Positions 17,727 through 26,345 of a stretch of DNA of 64,000 nucleotides are shown one piece after another. The position numbers and the translations under genes are program-made. Every line of letters begins with the position of its first letter. Positions within the stretch are counted from its first letter, which is position 1. The notes beneath the pieces are model-generated. The model searched no databases. It was given only the letters and a program-made list of their open reading frames with translations, and had not been told where the DNA came from. The DNA is from Methanocella arvoryzae MRE50 (lineage in GTDB: Archaea; Halobacteriota; Methanocellia; Methanocellales; Methanocellaceae): positions 434,001 through 498,000 of the forward strand of contig NC_009464.1 of assembly GCF_000063445.1 (NCBI RefSeq), in the 5' to 3' direction.

Positions 17727-18407
17727 ATGAGGATAATCTGGCATGGCCATTCGGCTTTCGAGCTGCAGGATAGCCTGACGACACTGATAGACCCGTTCAT
17801 CCTGGGTAACGTGATGTGCGATGTGGAGCTGGATGATCTGAAGCCCGACGTCATCGCCGTCACCCACGGGCACTCGGACCACCTCGGCGACACCATAACA
17901 CTGGCCCAGCAGACAGGCTGTAAGGTGGTCGCCGTCAACGAAATCGCCAAGTACCTCCAGTCAAAAGGTGTCGATGCCCTTGGCGCCAACATCGGCGGGA
18001 GCATAGAAATCGGAAACGTCCGGTACACGCTGGTGCCGGCAACACACTCTAACGGCATCGACGAAGCGGGATTCGGCTGGGATGCGGGCAGTCCTGCCGG
18101 CTGGGTGATCAGCGATACAGTCGTGGCCTACCATGCAGGAGACACGGGCTTGTTCAGCGACATGGCCCTGGTACACGAGATGTACAAGCCCAAAGCAGTC
18201 ATGCTACCGATCGGCGGCCGGTTCACCATGGACATAAATCAGGCGTTGATTGCCGTCAAAATGCTGAAGCCGCAGCTGGTCCTGCCCATGCACTACAATA
18301 CCTTCGACGTGATCAAGGCAGACGTCGGCAAGTTCCAGCGCATGGTGGAAGAGCAGACTGACGCCGAGGTAGTAATTATGCAGCCGGGCGACTTCATAGA
18401 CATTTGA
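17727..18407 (+). CDS. UPF0173 family metal-dependent hydrolase (metallo-beta-lactamase fold)
   Basis: 226 residues. The N-terminal [11 protein letters not shown] and the metal motif [11 protein letters not shown] (HxHxDH) identify the family. Further ligands are in [19 protein letters not shown] and LPMHYNTFD. Such proteins are stand-alone metallohydrolases of unknown substrate, related to UlaG-like lactonases. I chose ATG 17727, which has GGTGG at 17713-17717 just upstream. The longer TTG start at 17718 would overlap that site. A perfect inverted repeat in the promoter suggests regulation. Confidence 0.88.
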
Positions 18408-18474
18408 GAATTATCGCGACATAAACAGCACTCATTTTTTATTTATAAACAATTATATCTGTACGCGATGGTCC

Positions 18475-19641
18475 ATGACGCCCCATAAAAGCTATGAACT
18501 CAGAAAGTTCGTGTCGCCAGAGTTCGTATTCGGAAGCGGATCTCTCCGCCTCGCCGGACGATACGCGACTAATTTCGGAGCCAGCAAGGTATTCGTGGTC
18601 ACCGATAAGGGAGTGATCGAGGCGGGCTGGACCAGGCAAGTGACGGATTCGCTTGAAGAGGAAGATCTGCCATTTATAGTATTTTCAAACGTCTCTCCTA
18701 ACCCCCGGTCGGATGAGGTCATGCAAGGTGTAAAGCTGTACCGGGAAGCCGGCTGCGACGTGATCGTGGCGGTAGGGGGCGGGAGTCCGATAGACTGCGC
18801 CAAAGGGATCGGCATCGTGAGTACAAATAATAGAGATGTGATGGAGTTCGAGGGCGTGGACCAGATCCCTATACCTGGCCCCCCGCTTATCTGCATCCCC
18901 ACCACTGCAGGCTCTTCGGCCGACCTCTCGCAGTTTGCTATAATCACTGACCTCCCCAGCCACAGGAAAGCCGCCCTGGTCAGCAAAATGCTGGTGCCGG
19001 ATACATCGCTGATAGATCCCGACACTACGCTTACCATGCCGAAAGAGCTGACAGCGATCACTGGACTGGACGCCTTTACTCATGCAGTCGAAGCATACGT
19101 ATCTAACGCCAGCTCTCCTATCACTGATCTATTCGCGCTCAATGCTGTAAGGCTGATAACGTCCAATTTGCTAAAAGCGATCGATGAACCGGATAACATG
19201 GATTACAGGAGTAACATGATGCTGGCCAGCCTGGAGGCAGGCCTGGCTTTTTCTAATGCCAGCCTTGGCGCGACACACGCGATGGCTCACAGCCTGGGTG
19301 GGGTAGAAGATACGCCGCATGGCGAGAGCAATTCGCTTCTTCTCAAGTACGTGATGGAGTTCAACTACGACGCTGTTCCTCAGAAGTATGAGGCAATCGG
19401 GGAGGCTATGGGACTCGACTTGAAGAAGTATGACTATGCTGGTGGAAAGAATGCAGTCCTCGAGGCAGTGGCAAAGCTGATCGAGGCCTGCGGGGTGCGA
19501 GGGACTCTGGCGCAGCGGGGAGTCAGGAGGGAGGATATACCCCGGCTTTCCCGGCAGGCTATAAAAGACGTCTGCATGGTGACTAACCCCCGGCCCATGA
19601 GCCTGGAGGACGTGGAGAGGATTTATGAAAGAGCGCTATAG
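18475..19641 (+). CDS. Iron-containing alcohol dehydrogenase family protein
   Basis: 388 residues, full length for group III alcohol dehydrogenases. The nucleotide loop GGGSPIDCAKG lies near residue 100. All four metal ligands are present: Asp and His in DAFTHAVEAY, His in HAMAHSLGG and His in TPHGESN. The enzyme should interconvert an alcohol and aldehyde or ketone with NAD(P)H, and the substrate is unknown. An ATG at 18468 is in another frame, and ATG 18475 begins MTPHKSYELRKFVSPEFVFG, as in relatives. Its 3' end overlaps the following kinase gene by 17 nt, so the two are co-transcribed. This is an unusual pairing that could link alcohol metabolism to sensing. Confidence 0.92.
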   Translation: MTPHKSYELRKFVSPEFVFGSGSLRLAGRYATNFGASKVFVVTDKGVIEAGWTRQVTDSLEEEDLPFIVFSNVSPNPRSDEVMQGVKLYREAGCDVIVAVGGGSPIDCAKGIGIVSTNNRDVMEFEGVDQIPIPGPPLICIPTTAGSSADLSQFAIITDLPSHRKAALVSKMLVPDTSLIDPDTTLTMPKELTAITGLDAFTHAVEAYVSNASSPITDLFALNAVRLITSNLLKAIDEPDNMDYRSNMMLASLEAGLAFSNASLGATHAMAHSLGGVEDTPHGESNSLLLKYVMEFNYDAVPQKYEAIGEAMGLDLKKYDYAGGKNAVLEAVAKLIEACGVRGTLAQRGVRREDIPRLSRQAIKDVCMVTNPRPMSLEDVERIYERAL

Positions 19642-20839
19642 CCAGGGTGAAGATGCGGAGAGGCTGCGTGACAGAATCATCGGGCTCGGAGAACGATCAT
19701 ACAGGAAGAGCTACTACCCCCAGCTCCAGCAGAAGCTTGCCGATCTGGAGAGGTTCAAAACTCTGCTGGACCAGATAGGCGACGCGATATTCATGATCGA
19801 CATGTCGTCGAAGAAAGTGGCCGATGCAAACCAGTCTGCCTGCATGCAGATGGGATATTCGATGGCTGAGTTAAGTAAGATGACATTATACGATATCATG
19901 CCCGATAAACGGGAGGAACTGGATAAACTATTTTCAGGGGAAGCGGATTCGCTGATCGTAGAGACAAAGCTGGCAAGAAAAGACCGCTTGAGCAACATAT
20001 ACGAGATCAGAATGCGCAGGGTCCGCTTTAAAGACATGCCATACATCATCGCAGTATGCAGAGATATCACTTCCCGAAAAGAGTCTGAAAGGGAGCTTTT
20101 GATAGCCAAGTCTCAGGCAGAGCTCTACCTCGACCTGATGGGCCACGATATCAACAACTTGAACCAGGCAGCAATGGGTTTCCTGGAGCTTGCGCTGGAG
20201 AGGCTGCGCAAAGTCTGCCCCATGAGCAAAGATGACGAACTGCTGATCAACCAGGCGATCGAGGATCTGCAGAACAGCTCTATGCTTATAGATAACGTGA
20301 GAAAGCTCAGGAAAGCAGGATCAGGCTCACTCAAACCGGTGGAGATCAATGTGGCGGAAATGCTGAGAAGCATCAGGGACACAATTCCGCTACCCCAGGG
20401 CAGGGATGTGACGATCAGCCTCGACCTGGCCGGGGAGTGCAAAGTTTGTGCAAGCGAAATGCTCAAGGACGTCTTTATCAACATTGTGGGCAATGCTATC
20501 CGCCACTCGGCAGGCCCTGTAGAAGTCTGCATCAGGCTGGATACACAGGAGATCAATGGAGAGAAATATTGCAGGATTGCTGTGGAGGATAACGGCCCGG
20601 GCATTCCTGATGCAGTAAAGCAAGGCCTTTTTGACATCCGGCAGCGGGGAAAAGCGAGGGTTTCAGGAAAGGGTCTCGGCCTGTACATTGTCAAGACGCT
20701 CGTCGACGACCTGTACGGGCAGGTATGGGTGGAGGACCGGGTGCCGGGCGATTACACGAAAGGCAGCCGGTTCGTAGTACTCCTCCCCGCCATAGATAAT
20801 CTGGAAGAAAAGAATACCGACAGGACCTGCACCTCATGA
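19625..20839 (+). CDS. PAS-domain sensor histidine kinase
   Basis: 404 residues, soluble, with no membrane segment. Domains: coiled start 30-45, PAS 41-150 (ending VCRDITSRKESERE), dimerisation/phospho-acceptor helix with H174 in DLMGHDINNLNQ, and HATPase 250-395 with the N-box MLKDVFINIVGNAIRHS, G1 VEDNGPGIPD and G2 GKGLGLYIV. The acceptor motif is typical of archaeal kinases. No response regulator gene is near. It overlaps the upstream alcohol dehydrogenase by 17 nt, so starting within that gene is required. The stop overlaps the convergent lrp gene by 6 nt. The kinase part closely resembles the product at 48323-49798, so the two are paralogues. Confidence 0.9.
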   Translation: MKERYSQGEDAERLRDRIIGLGERSYRKSYYPQLQQKLADLERFKTLLDQIGDAIFMIDMSSKKVADANQSACMQMGYSMAELSKMTLYDIMPDKREELDKLFSGEADSLIVETKLARKDRLSNIYEIRMRRVRFKDMPYIIAVCRDITSRKESERELLIAKSQAELYLDLMGHDINNLNQAAMGFLELALERLRKVCPMSKDDELLINQAIEDLQNSSMLIDNVRKLRKAGSGSLKPVEINVAEMLRSIRDTIPLPQGRDVTISLDLAGECKVCASEMLKDVFINIVGNAIRHSAGPVEVCIRLDTQEINGEKYCRIAVEDNGPGIPDAVKQGLFDIRQRGKARVSGKGLGLYIVKTLVDDLYGQVWVEDRVPGDYTKGSRFVVLLPAIDNLEEKNTDRTCTS

Positions 20840-21325
20840 CTGTTCCTGGTATGGCGCCCACTCGTCAGGACTCTTGTAAAAGTTCAGCACAACGTGGCTC
20901 TTGCTGTCTTTAAGCATATGCCCCATGCTCAGCCGGATATGACTGATGTAAGACTCGTACTCTCTCACGTCTTTGAATGCGAGCAGCAACATTGCATCCC
21001 ACTCCCCAGTCACTGATACATCCATGATGACGTGCGGATCCTCTTTGAGCGTGTCGATAAAGCTCTTAATAGTCGCCTGGTCGGTCACGTCCAGCTTCAG
21101 GAACAGGATAAAGAAGGAGTTGAGGCCGATCTTTTCCATGTCCACCACTGCCCGGTAGCCTTTGATGATGCCTTCTTTCTCCAGCCTGCGGATGCGTGAA
21201 GCCACAGTCTGGCGGGTTATCCCACATTCTGCAGCAATATCAACGTGAGGAGTGCGGCCGTCTCTGGCCAGTGCGGAAAGAATCTTTTTATCTACTTCGT
21301 CGGGGACATTTCCAGACATGATCAT
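20834..21325 (-). CDS. Lrp/AsnC family transcriptional regulator
   Basis: 163 residues. The N-terminal helix-turn-helix (about 8-58, DGRTPHVDIAAECGITRQTVASRIRRLEKEGII) is followed by a RAM effector domain (about 70-150, FFILFLKLDV, VTGEWDAMLLLAF). A TATA-like AGTATTTAAC about 15-25 nt upstream makes a leaderless start at 21325 or at ATG 21319 likely. It is divergent from ahcY, and a 14-base direct repeat (CATCATGTARATTA) occurs near both gene starts. That suggests it controls itself and ahcY, perhaps in response to an amino acid such as methionine. The ligand is a guess from context. Confidence 0.9.
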   Translation of the reverse strand: MIMSGNVPDEVDKKILSALARDGRTPHVDIAAECGITRQTVASRIRRLEKEGIIKGYRAVVDMEKIGLNSFFILFLKLDVTDQATIKSFIDTLKEDPHVIMDVSVTGEWDAMLLLAFKDVREYESYISHIRLSMGHMLKDSKSHVVLNFYKSPDEWAPYQEQS

Positions 21326-21357
21326 TTTACGCGAAGTTAAATACTACAGGTCTGACT

Positions 21358-21371
21358 CATCATGTAGATTA
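21358..21371 (+). promoter_or_regulatory. Repeat 1 of CATCATGTARATTA, near the lrp start
   Basis: CATCATGTAGATTA lies 33 nt upstream of the Lrp-family gene. The same 14-mer with one change recurs at 21489-21502 before ahcY. Candidate operator. Confidence 0.4.
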
Positions 21372-21488
21372 CCTCGTGTAAAGCCTCCGAACGTATATGA
21401 TACGGGATATTACATAATTCTTTTGCATTATGTTAAATTTAACAGTATTCAAAGTAACATGAAGAAAGATTTTTATAGTAACTTGAGC

Positions 21489-21502
21489 CATCATGTAAAT
21501 TA
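21489..21502 (+). promoter_or_regulatory. Repeat 2 of CATCATGTARATTA, in the ahcY leader
   Basis: CATCATGTAAATTA lies just after the TATA-like TTTTTATAG (about 21470-21480), at the likely transcription start of ahcY. Its position fits repression. GGTGATCTTATG marks the ahcY start further down. Confidence 0.4.
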
Positions 21503-21535
21503 AAATCATCTATCACTTTACTTTATGGTGATCTT

Positions 21536-22795
21536 ATGGCAAAGGATTATGCAGTAAAAGACATTGGCCTTGCACAGCAAGGCCTGGACAGGATCGAATG
21601 GGCACGCAGGCACATGCCGGTGCTTAACCTGATCAAGGCAGAGTTCGAGAAGAACAAGCCCCTGAAGGGCGTCAACGTGATCGCCTGCCTGCACGTGACC
21701 GTGGAGACAGCCAACCTGATCGAGACCCTGCTCGCAGGCGGAGCTAATGTGGCGCTCACCGCATCCAATCCGCTCTCGACCCAGGACGACGTGGCGGCAG
21801 CGCTCGCGAAGAAGGGCGTCAAGGTCTACGCTATCCGCGGCGAGGACGAAAAGACGTACTACAAGCACATTGAGGCAGCTCTCAAGATCAAGCCCAACGT
21901 GACGCTGGACGACGGCGCAGACGTGATTGCCACAGTCCACAGCAAGCACAAGGAATACCTGAAGGATATTTACGGCGGCTGCGAAGAGACCACCACCGGC
22001 GTCATCAGGCTCAGAGCCATGGCAGCGGACAAGGCCCTCAAGTACCCCGTGATAGCTGTCAACGACGCAGAGACCAAGATGATGTTCGACAACCGGTACG
22101 GCACCGGCCAGAGCACCCTGCACGGCATCCTGAACGCTACCAACATCCTGCTCGCCGGCAAGACTGTTGTCGTAGTCGGCTACGGCTGGTGCGGCAGAGG
22201 CGTCGCAGCCCGGGCCAAGGGCATGGGCGCCAACGTAGTCGTCGTAGAAATCCAGCCGCGCAAGGCGCTGGAAGCAGCCATGGACGGCTTCTGGGTCATG
22301 GACATGACTGAGGCAGCAAAGGTCGGCGACCTGTTCATCACGGTCACCGGCGACATCAACGTCATCCGCAAGGAGCACTTCCAGCTCATGAAGGACCAGG
22401 CGATCGTTTGCAACTCCGGCCACTTCAACGTAGAGCTGGATCTGCCTTCCCTGAAGAAGATGGCGAAGAAGGTCTCCACGGTCAAGACCGACGTCGAGGA
22501 ATACCTGCTCAAGGACGGCCGCAGGATCTACGTACTGGGCGAAGGCCGCCTGGTAAACCTGGCCTGCGCTTTCGGCCACCCGCCCGAAGTCATGGACATG
22601 AGCTTCGCCAACCAGGCCCTCTCGGTCAAGTACATCGTCGAGAACCACAAGAAGCTAAAGAAGGACGTCTACAAGGTGCCCGAAGACATCGACAACCGGG
22701 TCGCAAAGCTCAAGCTGGAGTCGATGGGCATCAAGCTGGAACAGCTGACCAAGGAGCAGGAGAACTACCTGAGCTCCTGGAACATGGGGACATAA
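21536..22795 (+). CDS. ahcY: Adenosylhomocysteinase
   Basis: 419 residues, normal archaeal length. It splits S-adenosylhomocysteine into homocysteine and adenosine using bound NAD, removing the product inhibitor of methyltransferases. Signature parts: [38 protein letters not shown], the catalytic K/D region [19 protein letters not shown], and the NAD site [23 protein letters not shown]. The C-terminal end lacks the bacterial extension, as usual in archaea. GGTGATCTTATG is a good ribosome binding site. It is followed 20 nt later by a PfkB-type kinase that could dispose of the adenosine. The divergent Lrp regulator probably controls it. Confidence 0.97.
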   Translation: MAKDYAVKDIGLAQQGLDRIEWARRHMPVLNLIKAEFEKNKPLKGVNVIACLHVTVETANLIETLLAGGANVALTASNPLSTQDDVAAALAKKGVKVYAIRGEDEKTYYKHIEAALKIKPNVTLDDGADVIATVHSKHKEYLKDIYGGCEETTTGVIRLRAMAADKALKYPVIAVNDAETKMMFDNRYGTGQSTLHGILNATNILLAGKTVVVVGYGWCGRGVAARAKGMGANVVVVEIQPRKALEAAMDGFWVMDMTEAAKVGDLFITVTGDINVIRKEHFQLMKDQAIVCNSGHFNVELDLPSLKKMAKKVSTVKTDVEEYLLKDGRRIYVLGEGRLVNLACAFGHPPEVMDMSFANQALSVKYIVENHKKLKKDVYKVPEDIDNRVAKLKLESMGIKLEQLTKEQENYLSSWNMGT

Positions 22796-22815
22796 GCTCG
22801 CACGGGTGACAGGAC

Positions 22816-23718
22816 ATGGTCGATGTCATCATGGTCGGCACTGTGGCGCTGGACACAGTGCGCACACCTTTCGGCCTCGCCGAGGAGACGCTGGGCGGCT
22901 CTGCCGTCTACGCCTCCGTCGCCGCGAGCCTGTTCGCCAGCGTGGGCCTGGTAGGCGTAGTGGGCAAAGACTTCCCACAGAAACACGTAGACTTTTTAAG
23001 AGCAAAAGGCGTCGATATGGCGGGCCTCGAAACTCTGGACGGGGAAACGTTCAGGTGGAAGGGCTACTACGAGTACGACATGAATCAGGCACATACCCAG
23101 GACACCCAGCTGAACGTGCTGTCCAGGTTCGACCCCGTGCTACCCCCGGAATACCGGGACTGCAAGTACGTCTTCCTGGCTAACACGGACCCGGAGATCC
23201 AGATGCGGGTCTACGAGCAGATCAACAAGCCGAAGCTGGTCATGATGGACACCATGAACTTCTGGATCGAGAGCAAGAAAGAAGCGCTGTCCAGGATGAT
23301 CGAGAAGGTCGACGTCATGCTCACCAACGACGCCGAAGCCCGGCAGTTCTTCGACACGCCCAGCCTGGTCAAAGCGGGCAAAGCGTTCCTCGAGATGGGG
23401 CCGAAAGCCGTCATCATCAAGAAAGGCGAGCACGGCGCACTCATGTTCACCGAAGACCAGTGCTTCAGCGCCCCCGCCTACCCGCTGGAAAAGCTGACCG
23501 ACCCGACCGGCGCTGGCGACTCCTTCGCGGGCGGCTTCATCGGCTGGCTGGCCAGGACCGACGACATCTCGCCCCGGAATATGAGAAAGGCAGTCATCTT
23601 TGGCAGCACGATTGCCTCGTACAATGCCGAAGCGTTCAGTCTTGACAAGCTGAAGACGATATCCCGCGATGACGTCTTCAACAGGTACATGAGATTCCAG
23701 GACATTGCCTCGTTTTAA
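22816..23718 (+). CDS. PfkB-family (ribokinase-like) nucleoside or sugar kinase
   Basis: 300 residues of the PfkB family. The N-terminal glycine pair and substrate region appear in ALDTVRTPFG and LGGSAVYASVAASLF. The anion hole and catalytic base are in LTDPTGAGDSFAGGFIGWL (about 230-250). Archaeal relatives include nucleoside kinases that phosphorylate adenosine, inosine or guanosine. Because the gene directly follows ahcY (20-nt gap, own GGTGACAGGACATG site), adenosine is an attractive substrate: SAH to adenosine to AMP. This specificity is inferred from context, and a sugar kinase is the alternative. Confidence 0.85.
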   Translation: MVDVIMVGTVALDTVRTPFGLAEETLGGSAVYASVAASLFASVGLVGVVGKDFPQKHVDFLRAKGVDMAGLETLDGETFRWKGYYEYDMNQAHTQDTQLNVLSRFDPVLPPEYRDCKYVFLANTDPEIQMRVYEQINKPKLVMMDTMNFWIESKKEALSRMIEKVDVMLTNDAEARQFFDTPSLVKAGKAFLEMGPKAVIIKKGEHGALMFTEDQCFSAPAYPLEKLTDPTGAGDSFAGGFIGWLARTDDISPRNMRKAVIFGSTIASYNAEAFSLDKLKTISRDDVFNRYMRFQDIASF

Positions 23719-23876
23719 ATGTAGCAGGGCTGTCACTTCCTCTCAGGAGTGAAGGTCAGCCCCGGCAACATTTCATTTTTTCTTCCTGCATGCGCTGCAG
23801 ATAAAAGCCCCCGGTCGGCAGGAGTTCCATGGCATACATTCATTTAAATGACCACTAATATATTTCTGGAGAGATT

Positions 23877-24968
23877 ATGGACGACCAGATCGAGAAAGTG
23901 AGTGACTACCTGAACGATCTGTTCGGGAAGCCCGCCGAAGTCATACGGATCATCCCCCTGGGAGCAGAGCCCGGGGAGACAGAGCTTAAGGGGTTCGGCT
24001 ACGGCAAGCCGTACCTCATCGATTTTATCTGTGAGGGAGAGCAGCGATCCGCCGTCCTGTCGTCCATGCGCGTCCAGAAGGGCTTCGGCCACGATCATTT
24101 TTCAGACAGGGCCGCCATCATGCTCTGGCAGAACGCCACCTTCAACGTGCTGCCCAGACACGTGCGCTCCCTGGACGTCGGCTACTTCACTAAATATGGC
24201 AGGCTGAAAAGTGCCGGGGACGCGGACGAGTTCTTCATCCTCATGGACAGGGTCAGCGGCATAGAGTACTACCGGGACCTTGACAGGATTGCCGAAGCCG
24301 GATTCTTTGGCCACCTGGACCTCGACAGGGCTAAAGCGCTGTCGGATAATCTGGTGTACATACACCAGCAGAAGCATGACGATCGCACGCTCTGGGACCG
24401 CAGAATCCGGGAGCTGGTAGGTTCGGGCGAGTGCATCATGGGCCTGGTAGACAGTTACCCTGAAGATTTCGAGTTTTACGGCAGGGACCGCTTCGAGCGC
24501 CTGGAGAAAGAGTGCGTGCGGTGGCGGTGGAAGCTGAAGCCTAAATATCACCGTCTCTCGGTTGTCCACGGCGACTACCACCCGTGGAACATCATGTTCA
24601 GGAACGGCATCGACTACACTCTGCTCGATCGCAGCCGGGGCGAGTATGGCGAGCCTGCAGACGATGTTTCGTGCCTGAGCCTGAACTACCTTTTTTACAG
24701 CCTGCGGAAATACGGCAGACTGAAAGGCGAGTTCAAGCAGCTCTACGATACGTTCATGGAAAACTATCTTCTGCAGTCGGGCGACTTCGAGATGCTGACA
24801 CTGATTCAGCCGTTCTACGTGTTCCGGGCTCTGGTAGTGGCCAGCCCAATCTGGTATCCGGGCCTGACTCCGGAAGTGCGCACTAAGCTCTTTAACTTTA
24901 TCGACAACGTGATTGCCGCGGAAGAGTTCGACTACAAGAACGTCAACCAGTATCTGCAGGAGAGGTAA
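23877..24968 (+). CDS. Aminoglycoside-phosphotransferase-fold kinase
   Basis: 363 residues of the APH/choline-kinase-like superfamily. The catalytic loop is HGDYHPWN (231-238), the metal-binding Asp is in LLDRSRG (D251) and a downstream EPADDVS (259-265) completes the active site. The N-lobe lysine region is SAVLSSMRVQKGFGHDHF. The substrate is not apparent: a small polar molecule, not an antibiotic, is most likely. GGAG precedes the ATG. One nucleotide separates its stop from the APS-kinase-like gene, which itself overlaps the IMPase-like gene. The three thus form a tight operon of two kinases and a phosphatase. Confidence 0.8.
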   Translation: MDDQIEKVSDYLNDLFGKPAEVIRIIPLGAEPGETELKGFGYGKPYLIDFICEGEQRSAVLSSMRVQKGFGHDHFSDRAAIMLWQNATFNVLPRHVRSLDVGYFTKYGRLKSAGDADEFFILMDRVSGIEYYRDLDRIAEAGFFGHLDLDRAKALSDNLVYIHQQKHDDRTLWDRRIRELVGSGECIMGLVDSYPEDFEFYGRDRFERLEKECVRWRWKLKPKYHRLSVVHGDYHPWNIMFRNGIDYTLLDRSRGEYGEPADDVSCLSLNYLFYSLRKYGRLKGEFKQLYDTFMENYLLQSGDFEMLTLIQPFYVFRALVVASPIWYPGLTPEVRTKLFNFIDNVIAAEEFDYKNVNQYLQER

Positions 24969-24969
24969 G

Positions 24970-25521
24970 ATGGCCTGGGCGGTCTGGTTTACAGGTTTGC
25001 CGGGCAGCGGAAAAACTACTGTGGCAAGGGAAGCTGAAAAACAGCTCACGGCTGCAGGCATCCGGGTAAGGCGCCTGGAGCTGGACCAGATCAGAAAGGT
25101 GATCACCCCGGAGCCTGAGTATACGGAGGAAGAGCGCCGCATTGTGTATGCTGCACTGGCATATATGGCAAAGCTGCTAACTGAAGAAAACATCAACGTC
25201 CTGATAGACGCTACGGGAAACCTGCGCCAGTACAGGGACGTTGCCCGGAGCCTGATACCGGCTTACGCGGAGGTGTATGTCAGGTGCCCGCTGGACATCA
25301 GCATGGAGCGGGAAGCTCGCCGAAGGGCAGGCCATGCCCCCCGGGGCATATACGAGAAGGGAAAGACAGGACAGAGCCAGACAGTCCCGGGGCTTAACGT
25401 CCCGTACGAAGAGCCCCTGGAACCCATTATCACCGTAGATACGTCGAAGATGTCGCCGGAAGAGTCGGGTAAGAAGGCTGCCGGTGCGATACTGAAAAAG
25501 TTCGGAGGCAGCCATGGATGA
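24970..25521 (+). CDS. Adenylylsulfate kinase-like P-loop kinase
   Basis: 183 residues from ATG 24970; a longer frame beginning at 24913 overlaps the previous gene and is not needed. Walker A is GLPGSGKTT (9-17). The C-terminal APS-kinase motifs GIYEKGKTG (126-134) and PGLNVPYEEP (140-149) are preserved. Deviations: the canonical LDGDxxR region reads LELDQIRKV, and the FISP loop is replaced by IDATGNLRQYRD. The family makes PAPS from APS and ATP, but these changes allow another substrate. With a CysQ/IMPase-like phosphatase downstream, a PAPS/PAP cycle or a phospho-metabolite pathway can be imagined. The PAPS-reductase-like gene at 38237-40162 is not linked. Confidence 0.82.
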   Translation: MAWAVWFTGLPGSGKTTVAREAEKQLTAAGIRVRRLELDQIRKVITPEPEYTEEERRIVYAALAYMAKLLTEENINVLIDATGNLRQYRDVARSLIPAYAEVYVRCPLDISMEREARRRAGHAPRGIYEKGKTGQSQTVPGLNVPYEEPLEPIITVDTSKMSPEESGKKAAGAILKKFGGSHG

Positions 25522-26329
25522 TCTGTCCCTGGTCCGCCGGATGGCTGAGCAGGTCAGAGATGCCACGGCAGATTATGCCGCAGATCACAAAGATTTTACA
25601 GACATTATTACCCATCGGCCCCGGGACGTGACCCGGAGGATAGACATGGCGGCGGAGGAAGCGCTTGACGAGGCAGTTATCAGGGAGGGTCTCAAAGCCA
25701 GAATCATCTCAGAGGAGATCGGCGAGCGCATCGTGCCGGCGGGGGCTATGCCAGAGCTGACTCTGCTGTGCGATCCGGTAGACGGCTCAAACAATTTTGT
25801 CTCGGGCATAACGTATTACTGCACCACCCTGACGCTCTCCAGAAAACCGGATGGGGCCACCTTTGCAGACCTTGATGCGGCTGCAGTTTCCAGCCCTCAC
25901 ATGGGCACCTTTTATGCTGCCAGGGACAGAGGAGCTTTTCTGGGCGACCGGCCGATAAAAGCCGTGCGGACGGGTTATAAGCCGATCTATTCGATCTACG
26001 TGTACGGGTCTGGCACGATACCCCTGGGGATCATCAAACTGCAGGAGAGAGACTGCATTGTCAGGACCATGGGCAGCATAGCGCTGGACATCTGCATGGT
26101 CGCCAGAGGCTCTTTTGATGCCGTGATTGACACCAGAAACAAGGTCAGCGGCTACGACGTGATGGCTGCAGGGCTCATCCTGCAAGAGTCGGGCGGCAAC
26201 TTTTCGCTGCTGAACGGGTGGAGCCCCGATGACCTGCCGCTCAATTCAGCAGGACTGTCAATCATAGGCGCAGTTGATGAAAAGACGCGGGACCGGATCC
26301 TGCTGGAGCTTGAGAAATATCCAGATTAG
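25514..26329 (+). CDS. Inositol monophosphatase/fructose-bisphosphatase-like phosphatase
   Basis: 271 residues. Metal ligands of the Li-sensitive phosphatase fold are seen: EE at 67-68 (ISEEIGE), DPVDGSNNF (87-95; the usual form is DPIDGT) and D215 in SGYDVMAAGLILQESGG (usual W-D). Substrates in this superfamily are inositol phosphates, fructose 1,6-bisphosphate, PAP and NADP. It overlaps the APS-kinase-like gene by 8 nt and is the last gene of the three-gene operon. CysQ-type PAP hydrolysis would make sense beside an APS kinase but is not proven by the sequence. Confidence 0.85.
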   Translation: MDDLSLVRRMAEQVRDATADYAADHKDFTDIITHRPRDVTRRIDMAAEEALDEAVIREGLKARIISEEIGERIVPAGAMPELTLLCDPVDGSNNFVSGITYYCTTLTLSRKPDGATFADLDAAAVSSPHMGTFYAARDRGAFLGDRPIKAVRTGYKPIYSIYVYGSGTIPLGIIKLQERDCIVRTMGSIALDICMVARGSFDAVIDTRNKVSGYDVMAAGLILQESGGNFSLLNGWSPDDLPLNSAGLSIIGAVDEKTRDRILLELEKYPD

Positions 26330-26345
26330 GCTTGATCAGGAAGAA

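Noticed and set aside
23877-24968. Aminoglycoside resistance gene
   Set aside because: The APH fold is shared by many metabolite kinases, and the operon context with an APS-kinase-like and an IMPase-like gene argues against antibiotic resistance.
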